The position numbers and the translations under genes are program-made. From positions 1,116,001-1,180,000 of the forward strand of contig NZ_CP020777.1 in NCBI RefSeq assembly GCF_002101315.1: a DNA stretch of 64,000 nucleotides, read 5' to 3'. Of the stretch, positions 1 to 9,017 are shown piece by piece. A model generated the notes under the pieces. The model was not told where the DNA came from and did not search any database. It saw nothing but the letters and a program-made list of their open reading frames with translations. How positions within the stretch are numbered: position 1 is the first letter of the stretch; each line of letters begins with the position of its first letter. This stretch comes from Candidatus Pelagibacter sp. RS39. Lineage in GTDB: Bacteria; Pseudomonadota; Alphaproteobacteria; Pelagibacterales; Pelagibacteraceae.

Positions 1-1305
1 CATCATCATATCATTGCCTACCATAGAAACTTCTTTTAAAATTGAAGGACCATCTCCAATCAATGTTGCACCCTTAATTGGTGATCCAATCTTGCCATTA
101 ACAATTTCATAAGCTTCAGTGCAATTAAATACAAATTTTCCAGATGTAATATCAACTTGTCCACCACCAAAACTAACTGCGAAAATACCTTTGTCGACAG
201 CTTTAATCATTTCTTCTTGGGTTTGCTTACCGCTTAGCATCATAGTATTTCTCATTCTTGGTAAAACTATATGTCTATAGTTTTCTCTTCTTCCACTACC
301 AGTAGATCTTGTTTTCATCAAACGAGCATTGAGCCTGTCTTGCATAAAATTTTTTAAAATTCCATTTTCAATTAAAACAGTTTTTTCTGTTGGTGTTCCC
401 TCATCGTCAATTGTAAGACTGCCTCTTCTATTATCAATGGTACCGTCGTCTATAATTGTAACTCCTTCACTTGCAACTTTTTGGCCCATCAGATTATGAA
501 ATGCTGAAGTTTTCTTTCTATTGAAATCTCCCTCTAAACCATGACCAACAGCCTCATGAATTAATATTGCTGGCCACCCAGGTCCGAGTACAACCTTCAT
601 CTCACCTGCTGGCGCGGGTTTACTCTCTAAATTTACTGATGCTATCCTTAAAGCTTCGTCACAAACACTTTTCCAATTTTCATCTTTTAAATATGAGTCG
701 TAAGATTGTCTTCCACCAACACCATATACGCCTGTTTCTTTTCTGCCATCTTTCTCAACCATAACTGACACATTAAATCTTACTAAAGGACGGACATCTG
801 ACAAAGTCTCTCCACCAGATCTAATTATTTCTACAGACTTTTGCTCTCCCAAAAAATTAGCTGTAACTTGTTTAACCTTATCACCTTTAGATCGTAAATA
901 ATCATTTACATCGTTCAATATTTTAATTTTTTCATTAAGAGATTTTTGCTCAATAGGATTAATATTGTCATAATACTTTTTATTTGATTTAGGAATTTCA
1001 TGATTGTAAGTACCTTTGACAGATTTTAAAGTTGACTTTAAATTTTCTGAGGATTGTTTTAAAGAGTTCTTAGAAATCTCATTAGAATGAGAATAAGCGA
1101 CCACTTCATCAGATATAGCTCTAAAACCAAATCCTAAATCTGAATTATAACTGGAATTTTTAATTTTGTTATCATCTAATAATATCGACTCAGATTTTGA
1201 ATTTTCCAGATACAATTCACCATCATCACATTTTTGCAAAGTGTCAGAAATAATACTTTCAGCCTCTTTTCTAGATACGTCAGATTTTTCAAAGAAATTA
1301 CTCAT
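1..1305 (-). CDS. tldD: TldD-type metalloprotease, partial (3' end outside window)
   Basis: Translating the minus strand from the ATG at 1305 gives 435 residues open to the window edge, so the C-terminus is missing; TldD proteins are usually about 475 residues. The zinc-binding HExxxH motif reads HEAVGH at residues 250-255, followed by GLEGD, as in TldD rather than its partner PmbA. TldD/PmbA is a cytosolic heterodimeric metalloprotease that trims unfolded or modified peptides. The start is MSNFFEKSD, 94 bp from the divergent DUF393 gene. PmbA is not in this window. Family assignment is firm; the substrate here is unknown. Confidence 0.93.
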   Translation of the reverse strand, partial: MSNFFEKSDVSRKEAESIISDTLQKCDDGELYLENSKSESILLDDNKIKNSSYNSDLGFGFRAISDEVVAYSHSNEISKNSLKQSSENLKSTLKSVKGTYNHEIPKSNKKYYDNINPIEQKSLNEKIKILNDVNDYLRSKGDKVKQVTANFLGEQKSVEIIRSGGETLSDVRPLVRFNVSVMVEKDGRKETGVYGVGGRQSYDSYLKDENWKSVCDEALRIASVNLESKPAPAGEMKVVLGPGWPAILIHEAVGHGLEGDFNRKKTSAFHNLMGQKVASEGVTIIDDGTIDNRRGSLTIDDEGTPTEKTVLIENGILKNFMQDRLNARLMKTRSTGSGRRENYRHIVLPRMRNTMMLSGKQTQEEMIKAVDKGIFAVSFGGGQVDITSGKFVFNCTEAYEIVNGKIGSPIKGATLIGDGPSILKEVSMVGNDMMM

Positions 1306-1399
1306 GTGAGACATTAAATAGATTGTTTCATAAAATTTTCAACTAGAGTATTTTACGCATGTACATATCTGAGACAAATTAGTAATAAATTCACTTAAT

Positions 1400-1756
1400 A
1401 TGAAAGTTTATTTTAATAATTCTTGTAAAATTTGTAAGGCAGAAATTGATCTTTATAAAAAAGAAAAAATAGATGAAATCGATTGGGTTGATATTACCGA
1501 TAATAAGTTGGCTGAAAAGGAAACTTCTAAAGACAGTAAACAACTTTTAAGAAGGCTTCATATCAAAGATGGTGAAAAAGTTTTAGTAGGTGCAGATGCA
1601 TTTTTATTATTATGGAAAAAAATGCCCAAATATAAATTTCTTTATAAATTTTTTAAATTACCAATCATCTTTAATATATTTTCAGTTGCGTATGAAATAA
1701 TAGCCTTTTTTCTTTACTTAAAAAATAAAAAGCAACTAAAAAAATCTAACTTGTGA
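1400..1756 (+). CDS. DCC-family (DUF393) thiol-disulfide oxidoreductase-like protein
   Basis: This 118-residue protein begins MKVYFNNSCKICKAEI, with a CxxC pair at C9 and C12 in the N-terminal strand-loop position typical of DUF393 (DCC family) proteins. The first cysteine region reads NSCKIC instead of the usual DGxCxxC. The C-terminal third (about 76-110) is hydrophobic and may lie in or on the membrane. The fold is predicted thioredoxin-like, but the reaction of the family is not established. Its 3' end overlaps the convergent membrane-protein gene by 11 bp. Confidence 0.75.
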   Translation: MKVYFNNSCKICKAEIDLYKKEKIDEIDWVDITDNKLAEKETSKDSKQLLRRLHIKDGEKVLVGADAFLLLWKKMPKYKFLYKFFKLPIIFNIFSVAYEIIAFFLYLKNKKQLKKSNL

Positions 1757-2039
1757 AAAATAATAAAAATTTACTTAATAAGGACATGGAGGATACAAAC
1801 ATTACTAAAACTATTGAATACATTAGTAATATAATTTTATTTTTTTTTCTTCTTAATCTAACAAAATCCTTATCATCCAAATCAGAAATATCTCTCTCAC
1901 CGACTACTGGATAATCATAAGTAAATCGCCAGGTGCTTTCACCGAGTCTTGGGTCTAAATAATTATAATATGTGATCCACGCAATAATGTATCTGAAAAT
2001 TAAATATAAGATTATTAAAAAGGCAGATCCTAAAATCAT
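1746..2039 (-). CDS. Small membrane protein of unknown function
   Basis: I do not recognise this 97-residue protein. It has a hydrophobic N-terminal segment (about 3-22), a central polar region containing YDYPVVGERDISDLDD, a basic stretch (RLRRKKNK) and a second hydrophobic segment near the C-terminus (about 69-93). This predicts two membrane spans with the polar middle on one side. It starts 30 bp downstream of the lysine-rich gene on the same strand, so the two may be cotranscribed. The 3' end overlaps the DUF393 gene. Confidence 0.6.
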   Translation of the reverse strand: MILGSAFLIILYLIFRYIIAWITYYNYLDPRLGESTWRFTYDYPVVGERDISDLDDKDFVRLRRKKNKIILLMYSIVLVMFVSSMSLLSKFLLFFTS

Positions 2040-2069
2040 ATAAGATAATATCTAATTAAATATAAATGT

Positions 2070-3269
2070 TTAATTATTATTTTTGGCTCTTTTCCTTGCA
2101 ATGAGCTGTGTTAAAGAGTCTACCATGGTGTCTGAAGCTTTAAAGATGTCCACACTTCTAAACTCATGGGAAAGATTTTTTTCAGGATTTGTTTTATCTT
2201 CAATGACAATTCCTTCATCTGGAGAATTATTTTTAATATAAATTAATAATAACCACTCATCATCTGATGCTTCGTCCCATTTAATAAAAACCTCTCCAGT
2301 TTCAAATCGTCTATCTATGCATCGAAAAATAGACATGTCTCGGGTAATATGTCTTTTATTGAGCTGAAATACTAAACTACTTGCGCTTCTATAAAAGCTC
2401 TCAAGTGCAAATTCAACTTTCTGTCTTGCTAATGTATATTCTTTTTCTTTTTCTAATAAAGTTTCTCTGTCTTCGTCACCTTGAAGTTTAACACCTAGCG
2501 CCTCAACTCTTTCTTTGATTTTTTGATCTCTGAGTAATCTGTATTTTTCTTTAAGTTTGTCGATCCTATCTTGTAGCCCAGAATAATCTTCTCTTTTTTC
2601 TTTTAGGGAAATTTTCTCAAGTTTTTCTAGTTCTTTAACTTCTCTTATTCTGAATTTTTCAATTTGTTTATCTAATCTTAATTGTTTTAAAAATTGTTTT
2701 TGCTTTTCTGCTTGTTCGATTCTTAAAAGCGCTTGTTCTTTTCTTAAAAATAATTTTATATCTTTCGTTCTCTGTTTTGCTAATCTTTCCTCTTCTCTTA
2801 GCGTTTGCTCCCTCAACTTTAATCTTAAATTTTCTTCTTCTTTTTTCTTCTCTGCTTCTTCGATTTTTTCTTTTCTTTCTCTTTCAATTTTTTCTATTTT
2901 TATTCTTCTTTTTTCAAAGGTTTTTAACACCTTGTAATTAGAAATTGTCTCCGAAATCTTGTCAAAAAAACTCTGAATGCTTTTTTCCAAACCAAAATTA
3001 AATTTGAAATTAAATTGAGGTTTGAGAGATAATTGAAATTTAACTAGTTTTAAGACTAGGCTATCTTTCTGTTTTTTTTTTATTTTTGGTTGGTAATTGG
3101 CTTTTTTTGGTTTTTTAGACTTATTTTTTTTCTTTTTTTTAATTAACTTATTTTTTCTCTTTTTTTTTGAGCTTTTTCTAATTTTATTTATTTTTCTTTT
3201 AGCTCTCGTAGCTTTATTTTTCTTTTTAGTTTTTGTCTTTTTTTTTGATTTTTTTTGCTTTTTTTTCAT
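2070..3269 (-). CDS. Lysine-rich coiled-coil protein of unknown function
   Basis: The 399-residue product has three parts. Residues 1 to about 68 are almost entirely Lys with some Arg, Thr, Ser and Asn, a strongly cationic disordered tail. Residues about 100-290 are rich in Glu, Lys, Arg and Leu with heptad-like spacing and predict a long coiled coil. The last 110 or so residues form a mixed globular region with motifs such as FETGEVFIKW and DDEWLLLIYIKN. There is no signal peptide or membrane span. The tail could bind nucleic acid or membrane, and the C-terminal domain is likely the conserved part. The coding strand is A-rich in the tail, so length variation by slippage is plausible. I cannot assign a function. 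Confidence 0.7.
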   Translation of the reverse strand: MKKKQKKSKKKTKTKKKNKATRAKRKINKIRKSSKKKRKNKLIKKKKKNKSKKPKKANYQPKIKKKQKDSLVLKLVKFQLSLKPQFNFKFNFGLEKSIQSFFDKISETISNYKVLKTFEKRRIKIEKIERERKEKIEEAEKKKEEENLRLKLREQTLREEERLAKQRTKDIKLFLRKEQALLRIEQAEKQKQFLKQLRLDKQIEKFRIREVKELEKLEKISLKEKREDYSGLQDRIDKLKEKYRLLRDQKIKERVEALGVKLQGDEDRETLLEKEKEYTLARQKVEFALESFYRSASSLVFQLNKRHITRDMSIFRCIDRRFETGEVFIKWDEASDDEWLLLIYIKNNSPDEGIVIEDKTNPEKNLSHEFRSVDIFKASDTMVDSLTQLIARKRAKNNN

Positions 3270-3298
3270 TTCTAAGAAGAAATGACCCTATCAATAAT

Positions 3299-4486
3299 TT
3301 ATTGATAAATATAGTCTCTAGTCACAGGTGTTGAACTATAATTTTTAGTAAGTTGAAATTGATATACAACTTGATCTCCCCACTTGAATGCCATTTCACA
3401 ACCAGCAAGATAAAACTCCCACATTCTAAAAAATTTTTCATCAAACATTTGGATAATTTTATCTTTATTTTTTAAGCAATTCTCTTTCCAATGTCTCAAC
3501 GTGTGTGCGTAATGAAGCCTTAAAACCTCAATATCTGTTACTATTAAGCCAGCTTTTTCAATAGGGTTGGTTACTTCACTTAAACTTGGAGTATAACCAC
3601 CAGGAAAAATATATTTCGTAATCCATGGATGAGGATCTCTTGGAGGATTTACAGATCCAATGGTGTGTATCAGTGAAACCCCATCCTCTTTCAACATTTT
3701 TTCGATTTGTTTAAAAAATTTTTTATAAAATTTCCTTCCAACATGTTCAAACATCCCAACACTTACAATTCTATCAAATTTTTCATTTAACTCTCTGTAA
3801 TCCATTAGTTTAAACTTTACTTGGTTTTCTAAATTCAATTCTTTAGCTTTTTGGGTACAATAATTAAGTTGGTTCTCTGATAAAGTAATACCCGTTACTT
3901 CACATTGAGCACTTTTGGCTATATCGATTGCAAGTGAACCCCAGCCACATCCAATATCCAAAACTTTTTGATTGGGTTTTATATTTAATTTTTTAATTAT
4001 GTGTTGAATTTTATTATTTTGAGCTGTTTCTAAACTGTCATTCTCGTTTTTGAAATATGCACAAGAATATTGTCTCTTTGGATCTAAAAATAAGTCATAC
4101 AAGTCGTCCTTAATATCATAATGGTGAGATACATTCATTTTGGATTTTTTAATAAAATTAAAGTTAGTTAAATATCTATATGATCCCCTTAATCTATTAA
4201 TTAAATAACTGAAAAAGTTTAATTCTCCCCTTCCAAAATTCATTAAGGCAAGATCTAAAAAATCTGTGAGTGTGCCGTTTTCAATTACAATTTCACCATT
4301 GGTATATGCTTCACCAAAATATAAATCAGGATGAAATAACAATTTATAATGAAGATTTTTATTTAAAATCTTTAATTTAATAGGGTTATTGTCTGGTTGT
4401 CCTATAATATAATCTTTTGAATTAGCATCAGTTAATACAAAACCACCTTTTTTAAAAACTTTGTTGAGAAATCTTGCTAATTGCAT
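3299..4486 (-). CDS. cfa: Cyclopropane-fatty-acyl-phospholipid synthase
   Basis: At 395 residues this matches the usual family length. The SAM-binding motif I is VLDIGCGWGS at 175-184, the family signature HHYD lies at 121-124, and MFEHVG at 245-250 follows motif III. The enzyme adds a methylene from S-adenosylmethionine across the cis double bond of phospholipid acyl chains at the inner membrane face. The DapA-family gene lies directly upstream on the same strand with a 1-bp gap, suggesting one transcript. Other members of the family modify mycolic or other lipids, so the exact product is inferred. Confidence 0.92.
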   Translation of the reverse strand: MQLARFLNKVFKKGGFVLTDANSKDYIIGQPDNNPIKLKILNKNLHYKLLFHPDLYFGEAYTNGEIVIENGTLTDFLDLALMNFGRGELNFFSYLINRLRGSYRYLTNFNFIKKSKMNVSHHYDIKDDLYDLFLDPKRQYSCAYFKNENDSLETAQNNKIQHIIKKLNIKPNQKVLDIGCGWGSLAIDIAKSAQCEVTGITLSENQLNYCTQKAKELNLENQVKFKLMDYRELNEKFDRIVSVGMFEHVGRKFYKKFFKQIEKMLKEDGVSLIHTIGSVNPPRDPHPWITKYIFPGGYTPSLSEVTNPIEKAGLIVTDIEVLRLHYAHTLRHWKENCLKNKDKIIQMFDEKFFRMWEFYLAGCEMAFKWGDQVVYQFQLTKNYSSTPVTRDYIYQ

Positions 4487-4487
4487 T

Positions 4488-5372
4488 TTATGCTGCCAGG
4501 GTTGGTTTGTTATAAAATTTTAAATCTTTTAATCTATTCATTAATTCCTCTTCATCATTTTGATTTAAAAGACTTAGTGGTGGTAAAATATTTTTGTACA
4601 TATTGTCGTTTTGTGCACAGAAAGTATGTAAACCAGAAATTAGATTATATTTATCAAAGGTGCTTCTCACATCGCATAACTTATCATTATATAATTGTTT
4701 TTTTCCTGCAAAAAAATCATCATAAACTTGCCTAGATAATTCTGCTGTAACGTTGCATGTTGCAGTTATTATACCAGAACATCCTAATTCCAATCCTTTC
4801 AACAATTTAATTTCTGAACCAGGTAAAATTGAAAAATTTTTAAGTTTTAAATTTTCGTATAAATTGTAAGAGCTATCTTTTACCCCAACTATTTGTTTTG
4901 GAAATTTATTAACAAGTGTCTCTACACACTTCAAACTAAATTTATAACCACTAAGTTTTTCAAAATTATAAAGAATAATTTTACAATCTGGCACTGAATT
5001 AATTATTCTAGAATAAAAATCCAAAACCTCTGTATCACCATAACTATAATAAGCGGGAGGCATAATTAAAAATTTATTTAGATTCAATGAAATTGCTATC
5101 CTCATAAAATTTATTGTTTCACCTAAAGAGTTCAGACCTGTGCCAATTATATGTTTATCTTGATATTTGCTTTTTGAGAGATTGTTAAGTAAGTCAATTT
5201 TTTCTGAAATAGGTATTAATTGAGACTGACCTGTGCTGCCAAAGATTACCGTGCCATGACAACCTTGATCGATAAGCTTCTCAGAATGCATTATTGTTTT
5301 TTCAACATTCAGGCTTAAATCATTGTTAAGCACTGACATTGAAGCAGCAAAAATTCCACTTATTTTTGTCAT
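4488..5372 (-). CDS. Dihydrodipicolinate synthase / N-acetylneuraminate lyase family aldolase
   Basis: This 294-residue class I aldolase has the Schiff-base lysine at K165 (GVKDSS) and the general base tyrosine at Y135 (ILYNF). The usual GTTGE pyruvate-binding loop is altered to GSTGQS at 45-50, so a glutamate typical of true DapA is replaced by glutamine. That argues for a DapA-like lyase acting on some other 2-oxo acid rather than lysine biosynthesis. It is the first gene of a likely two-gene transcript with cfa. It starts 48 bp from the divergent GT9 gene. The substrate is not predictable from sequence alone. Confidence 0.85.
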   Translation of the reverse strand: MTKISGIFAASMSVLNNDLSLNVEKTIMHSEKLIDQGCHGTVIFGSTGQSQLIPISEKIDLLNNLSKSKYQDKHIIGTGLNSLGETINFMRIAISLNLNKFLIMPPAYYSYGDTEVLDFYSRIINSVPDCKIILYNFEKLSGYKFSLKCVETLVNKFPKQIVGVKDSSYNLYENLKLKNFSILPGSEIKLLKGLELGCSGIITATCNVTAELSRQVYDDFFAGKKQLYNDKLCDVRSTFDKYNLISGLHTFCAQNDNMYKNILPPLSLLNQNDEEELMNRLKDLKFYNKPTLAA

Positions 5373-5420
5373 AATAAAAATTTATATAAAAATATACTCA
5401 GTAAAGTTTATAAATACTAT

Positions 5421-6383
5421 ATGAAAATATTAGCAGTTCAGAGCAGAATGGGTATTGGAGATACAGTAATTTTCTTACCATTTATTAAGGCTTTGTCCAA
5501 AAAATTTAATTCACCAATTAGTATATTGGTAAAAGAAAACTCTAAAGCCAATCAATATTTACACCAGACAAAATATATTGATAAAATTCTTACCCTAGAA
5601 AGAGATAATAAAACAAATAATAGACATGGTGGTTTTTTTGGTATTTTTAAATTAGCAAACGATTTAAAAAAATATAAATTTGATAAAATTTTTATTTTTA
5701 ATTCATCTCTAAGATTTAACTTAGTTTCTAAGATATCTGGTATTCCACAAATTTACCAATATCCATTGTTAGCAAAAAACAAACAACATATAGTTGAGGC
5801 TCCTAAAAAATTTTTAAAAAAAAATTTAGATTTAGACATTAATGAGGATCCTGAAGTACAAATTGATAATGATTCAATTTCTAAAGCAGCACAAAAATTT
5901 CAAATAGATAAAAATACTACAAATATTCTGTTAGGCATAGGTGGTTCTGGACCTACAAAAAGAATTCCTGCAAAAACTTTCTTAAGCGTAATTGATAAGA
6001 TATCAAATATGAAAAATTGCAGATTTTTTCTTGCAACAGGTAAGGCAAATGAAGAACAGGAAGTATTAAACGAAATTTTGCAATCTAAATTTAAGAATTT
6101 TTGTACTCGTTTAGATAATTTAACCATCAAAGAAATTTTACCGTTAATCAAGAATTGTAATGTATCCATTTGTAATGATTCGAGCTTTAGTCATTTATCC
6201 TCAGCTTTAGGTATCAAAACAATTACTTTAATGGCTGATACTCCATTAATTTATGGAAATTATAGCTCAAAAATGTTTCCGGTAATTCCAGATGGAGAAA
6301 ACACAGTCACACATAATACTTTAGGTAAAGATAAAATTGATCCGCAAAAAATTTTTAAGAGATTTTTAGAAATTATTGATTAA
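5421..6383 (+). CDS. Glycosyltransferase family 9 (heptosyltransferase-like)
   Basis: This 320-residue protein opens with the GT-B nucleotide-sugar fold strand and glycine loop GIGDTVIFLP at 11-20. The C-terminal donor-binding half contains GIGGSGPTKR at 172-181 and CNDSSFSHLSSALG at 251-264, matching the NDSGxxHxAaaLG signature of GT9 (ADP-heptose:LPS transferases). Ser replaces the usual Gly in NDSS. It is cytosolic and presumably builds the lipopolysaccharide core. No other LPS gene is adjacent. The sugar transferred is uncertain. The 3' end overlaps the J-domain gene by 4 bp. Confidence 0.85.
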   Translation: MKILAVQSRMGIGDTVIFLPFIKALSKKFNSPISILVKENSKANQYLHQTKYIDKILTLERDNKTNNRHGGFFGIFKLANDLKKYKFDKIFIFNSSLRFNLVSKISGIPQIYQYPLLAKNKQHIVEAPKKFLKKNLDLDINEDPEVQIDNDSISKAAQKFQIDKNTTNILLGIGGSGPTKRIPAKTFLSVIDKISNMKNCRFFLATGKANEEQEVLNEILQSKFKNFCTRLDNLTIKEILPLIKNCNVSICNDSSFSHLSSALGIKTITLMADTPLIYGNYSSKMFPVIPDGENTVTHNTLGKDKIDPQKIFKRFLEIID

Positions 6384-6883
6384 GAAATATCGTTTAGCAC
6401 AATATCTTTAGCCTCATTAACAATTGAGGATAATCTTGAGGTTTCAGGAGAAATATCAGGATGAATTTTTTTTTGAATTTTTATATATGCTTTATTAACA
6501 TCCTCTTTGGTAACTTTTTTATTCATATCTAAATTTAAAATTTTGTAGGCCTCTGAAACTGATATAGACGAAACGTTATTGGTACCTGCTTGGTTAAAAG
6601 AAAAGCGACCAGATCTTCTTAATGTTTGAATAAGTCTAAAAAGAGAAATTAATTGGAAAATAGATAAACCTTTTAATTTTAATAAAGCTAAACTTGCCAA
6701 AGTAAGAGGTAAGGTTAATAAAAATTTTCCACCAATAGCAAACAAGACTGCTAAAACAATTAATCCTAATATAATTAAAAATCTTAGGCCTTTTGAAATT
6801 TTCCTAGATGAAATGTTGGTTATTAAACGTAGTAGAAAATAAAAAATGGTTAATATAACCACTGTATAAATTATGATATTCAT
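6380..6883 (-). CDS. Membrane-anchored J-domain (DnaJ-like) protein
   Basis: I chose the internal ATG at 6883 (MNIIIYTVV, 167 residues). The longer frame to 6910 would overlap the divergent oligopeptidase gene and adds only polar residues before the first membrane segment. The N-terminal half has about two or three hydrophobic spans. The C-terminal 60 residues form a J-domain beginning SEAYKILNL, with HPD at 141-143, the tripeptide that stimulates Hsp70 ATPase. This TM-then-J layout resembles Tim14/DjlA-like cochaperones that tether DnaK to the inner membrane. The client is unknown. Confidence 0.85.
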   Translation of the reverse strand: MNIIIYTVVILTIFYFLLRLITNISSRKISKGLRFLIILGLIVLAVLFAIGGKFLLTLPLTLASLALLKLKGLSIFQLISLFRLIQTLRRSGRFSFNQAGTNNVSSISVSEAYKILNLDMNKKVTKEDVNKAYIKIQKKIHPDISPETSRLSSIVNEAKDIVLNDIS

Positions 6884-6897
6884 ATATTTTTGATTTA

Positions 6898-8979
6898 ATG
6901 AAAATACCACAACTTAAAAAAAAACCAGAGCTTAAATCTTGTCACAATACCACGTGGGAAGATAATTATAGTTGGATCCATCAGGATAATATTCTTGAGG
7001 TTTTAAAAGATAGCTCCAAGCTACTTCCAGATGTTAGGAAGTATCTTGAAGAAGAAAATAATTTTACAGAACATAATTTAAAAGACACAAAAAAATATCA
7101 GAAAATCTTATTTGATGAAATTAAAGGTAGAATAAAGTTAGATGATGAATCATTAAAATTTAAAGACAAAGAATATGAATATTGGACTAAAACAACTGCA
7201 GTAGGAAATTATTCGATAAAACTAAGAAAGAAAATTGGGAGTGATACAGTTGAAGAACTTTGGAATGGTGATGAGGAAAAAGAGAAATTAAAAACTGAAT
7301 ATTTCGGTGTAGGTGATTTAGAGGTAAGTTATAATGACAAACTTTTAGGTTATTCTTTAGATTTAAAGGGATCTGAATATTATACAATTTACATAAGAAA
7401 TATTACCTCAGGAAAATTAGTCACTGAGAAAATAGAAGAGACAAGTGGAAGTATTACTTTTAGTTTGGACGACCAATATTTTTTTTATTCAAAGCTTGAT
7501 GAATTTCATAGACCAAGAAAAATATTTAGACACAAAATTGGATCATCAGTCAAAGATGATGAGCTTATTTTTGAGGAGAAAAGTGAAGCATTTACAGTGG
7601 GTATAAGTTTGAGTTCAGATGAAAAATATTTTTTTATAACAACATCAGATCATAATACTTCCGAACAATACTACTTTGAGGTAACAGAAAAAAATCCAAA
7701 GCCAAAATTAATTATAGAAAGAAAAAAGGGTGTAATTTATTCAGTCAATTCTTGGGATGGATATTTTTATTGTCATACTAATGATGATGCAGAGGATTTC
7801 AAAATCGAAAGATGTGATGATTTATCAAATCAAAAGTGGGAAATTTATATAGCAGCTAAAGAAGAGGTTTTAATCGGAGGATTAATATTTTTAAACGATT
7901 GGATTATCAGAGGGGAAAAATCAAATGCATTAGGAAAATTATTTGTAAGAAATAAACAAACAGGAATTGAGGAAGAATTAAAATTTACTGATGAATCTGT
8001 GATTGTGCCCAGTGTTTCATTGATACAAAGAAATAAAAATACTGACTCAGTTTACTTGTCTTATTCGTCCCCGAAAACACCAGGTAAAACTTATTTATAC
8101 AATTTAAAAACAAAAGAAAAAAAATTAGTAAAAGAACAAGAAATCCCATCTGGTCATAATCCAGATGACTATATAGTCGAAAGACTAGAGTGCCCTTCTC
8201 ATGATGGAAGATTAGTTCCACTTACAATTACTAGACACAAAAAAACAAAAATTAATGGTTCAGCAAATTTACTTTTATATGGCTATGGGTCATATGGAAG
8301 TTCAATGACTCCAGACTTTTCCTCAACTAGATTGAGTTTAATTGACAGAGATATTATTTGGGTAACTGCACATATTAGAGGGGGAATGGAAAAAGGAATG
8401 AAATGGTGGAAAGAAGGAAAACTTCTTAATAAAAAAAATACATTTGAAGATTATATTCATGTTGCAAAGTTTTTGATTGAAAAAGGATATTCATCGAAAG
8501 GAAAAATTATTGGTATGGGTGGATCGGCTGGTGGTTTATTAATGGGAGCAGTAGTTAATCAATCCCCGGAATTATTTCTTGGAATTGTTATGGCTGTTCC
8601 ATTCGTTGACTCTTTAACAACTAACTTGGATCATTCTTTGCCTCTTACTGTTGGAGAATTTGATGAATTCGGAAATGCAAAAGATAAAAAAGACCATTTT
8701 GATTATATTTATTCTTATGCTCCATATAACAACATTAAAAAAATGGATTATCCTCACATGTTAATTACAACAAGCTTAAGTGATAATAGAGTATTATTTG
8801 ACGAACCAGCAAAATTTACAGCCAAACTTAGAGATTTAAAAACTGATAATAATTTGCTTTTGTTAAAAACTGAAATGAATGCAGGCCACGGAGGTAAGTC
8901 AGGTAGAGATGGTGCCATTGAAGAAATAGCTTTTGACTACGCATTTATTTTAAAGATCTCCAAAAAAATTAAAATTTGA
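6898..8979 (+). CDS. ptrB: Oligopeptidase B / prolyl oligopeptidase family serine peptidase (S9A)
   Basis: At 693 residues this has the standard S9A layout: an N-terminal beta-propeller (to about 400) and a C-terminal alpha/beta hydrolase domain. The nucleophile elbow is GMGGSAGG with Ser543; the remaining triad is assigned as D629 (SLSDNRV) and H664 (AGHGG). There is no signal peptide, so it is probably cytosolic and cleaves short peptides. RGGMEKGMKWW before the elbow is characteristic of oligopeptidase B. The preference for basic residues is inferred from the subfamily. Its stop lies 94 bp before hsp20, which has its own promoter. Confidence 0.92.
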   Translation: MKIPQLKKKPELKSCHNTTWEDNYSWIHQDNILEVLKDSSKLLPDVRKYLEEENNFTEHNLKDTKKYQKILFDEIKGRIKLDDESLKFKDKEYEYWTKTTAVGNYSIKLRKKIGSDTVEELWNGDEEKEKLKTEYFGVGDLEVSYNDKLLGYSLDLKGSEYYTIYIRNITSGKLVTEKIEETSGSITFSLDDQYFFYSKLDEFHRPRKIFRHKIGSSVKDDELIFEEKSEAFTVGISLSSDEKYFFITTSDHNTSEQYYFEVTEKNPKPKLIIERKKGVIYSVNSWDGYFYCHTNDDAEDFKIERCDDLSNQKWEIYIAAKEEVLIGGLIFLNDWIIRGEKSNALGKLFVRNKQTGIEEELKFTDESVIVPSVSLIQRNKNTDSVYLSYSSPKTPGKTYLYNLKTKEKKLVKEQEIPSGHNPDDYIVERLECPSHDGRLVPLTITRHKKTKINGSANLLLYGYGSYGSSMTPDFSSTRLSLIDRDIIWVTAHIRGGMEKGMKWWKEGKLLNKKNTFEDYIHVAKFLIEKGYSSKGKIIGMGGSAGGLLMGAVVNQSPELFLGIVMAVPFVDSLTTNLDHSLPLTVGEFDEFGNAKDKKDHFDYIYSYAPYNNIKKMDYPHMLITTSLSDNRVLFDEPAKFTAKLRDLKTDNNLLLLKTEMNAGHGGKSGRDGAIEEIAFDYAFILKISKKIKI

Positions 8980-8982
8980 TAT

Positions 8983-9011
8983 CTTGAAAAAAAACAAATA
9001 ATTCCCATATA
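8983..9011 (+). promoter_or_regulatory. Heat-shock (sigma-32/RpoH) promoter for hsp20
   Basis: CTTGAAA at 8983-8989 is an exact match to the sigma-32 -35 element. TCCCATATA at 9003-9011 matches CCCCATNTA at all but one position, after a 13-bp spacer, within the known range. The start of transcription would fall near 9018, just before the hsp20 leader. The downstream gene encodes a small heat-shock protein, which fits. Consensus knowledge comes from E. coli and alphaproteobacterial RpoH; the assignment here is by eye. Confidence 0.82.
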
Positions 9012-9017
9012 AACAAA

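Noticed and set aside
3097..3285. Plus-strand frame of 62 codons made mostly of Phe and Leu
   Set aside because: It is the mirror of the poly-lysine coding strand of the opposite gene; runs of T give Phe. No start context or conservation.
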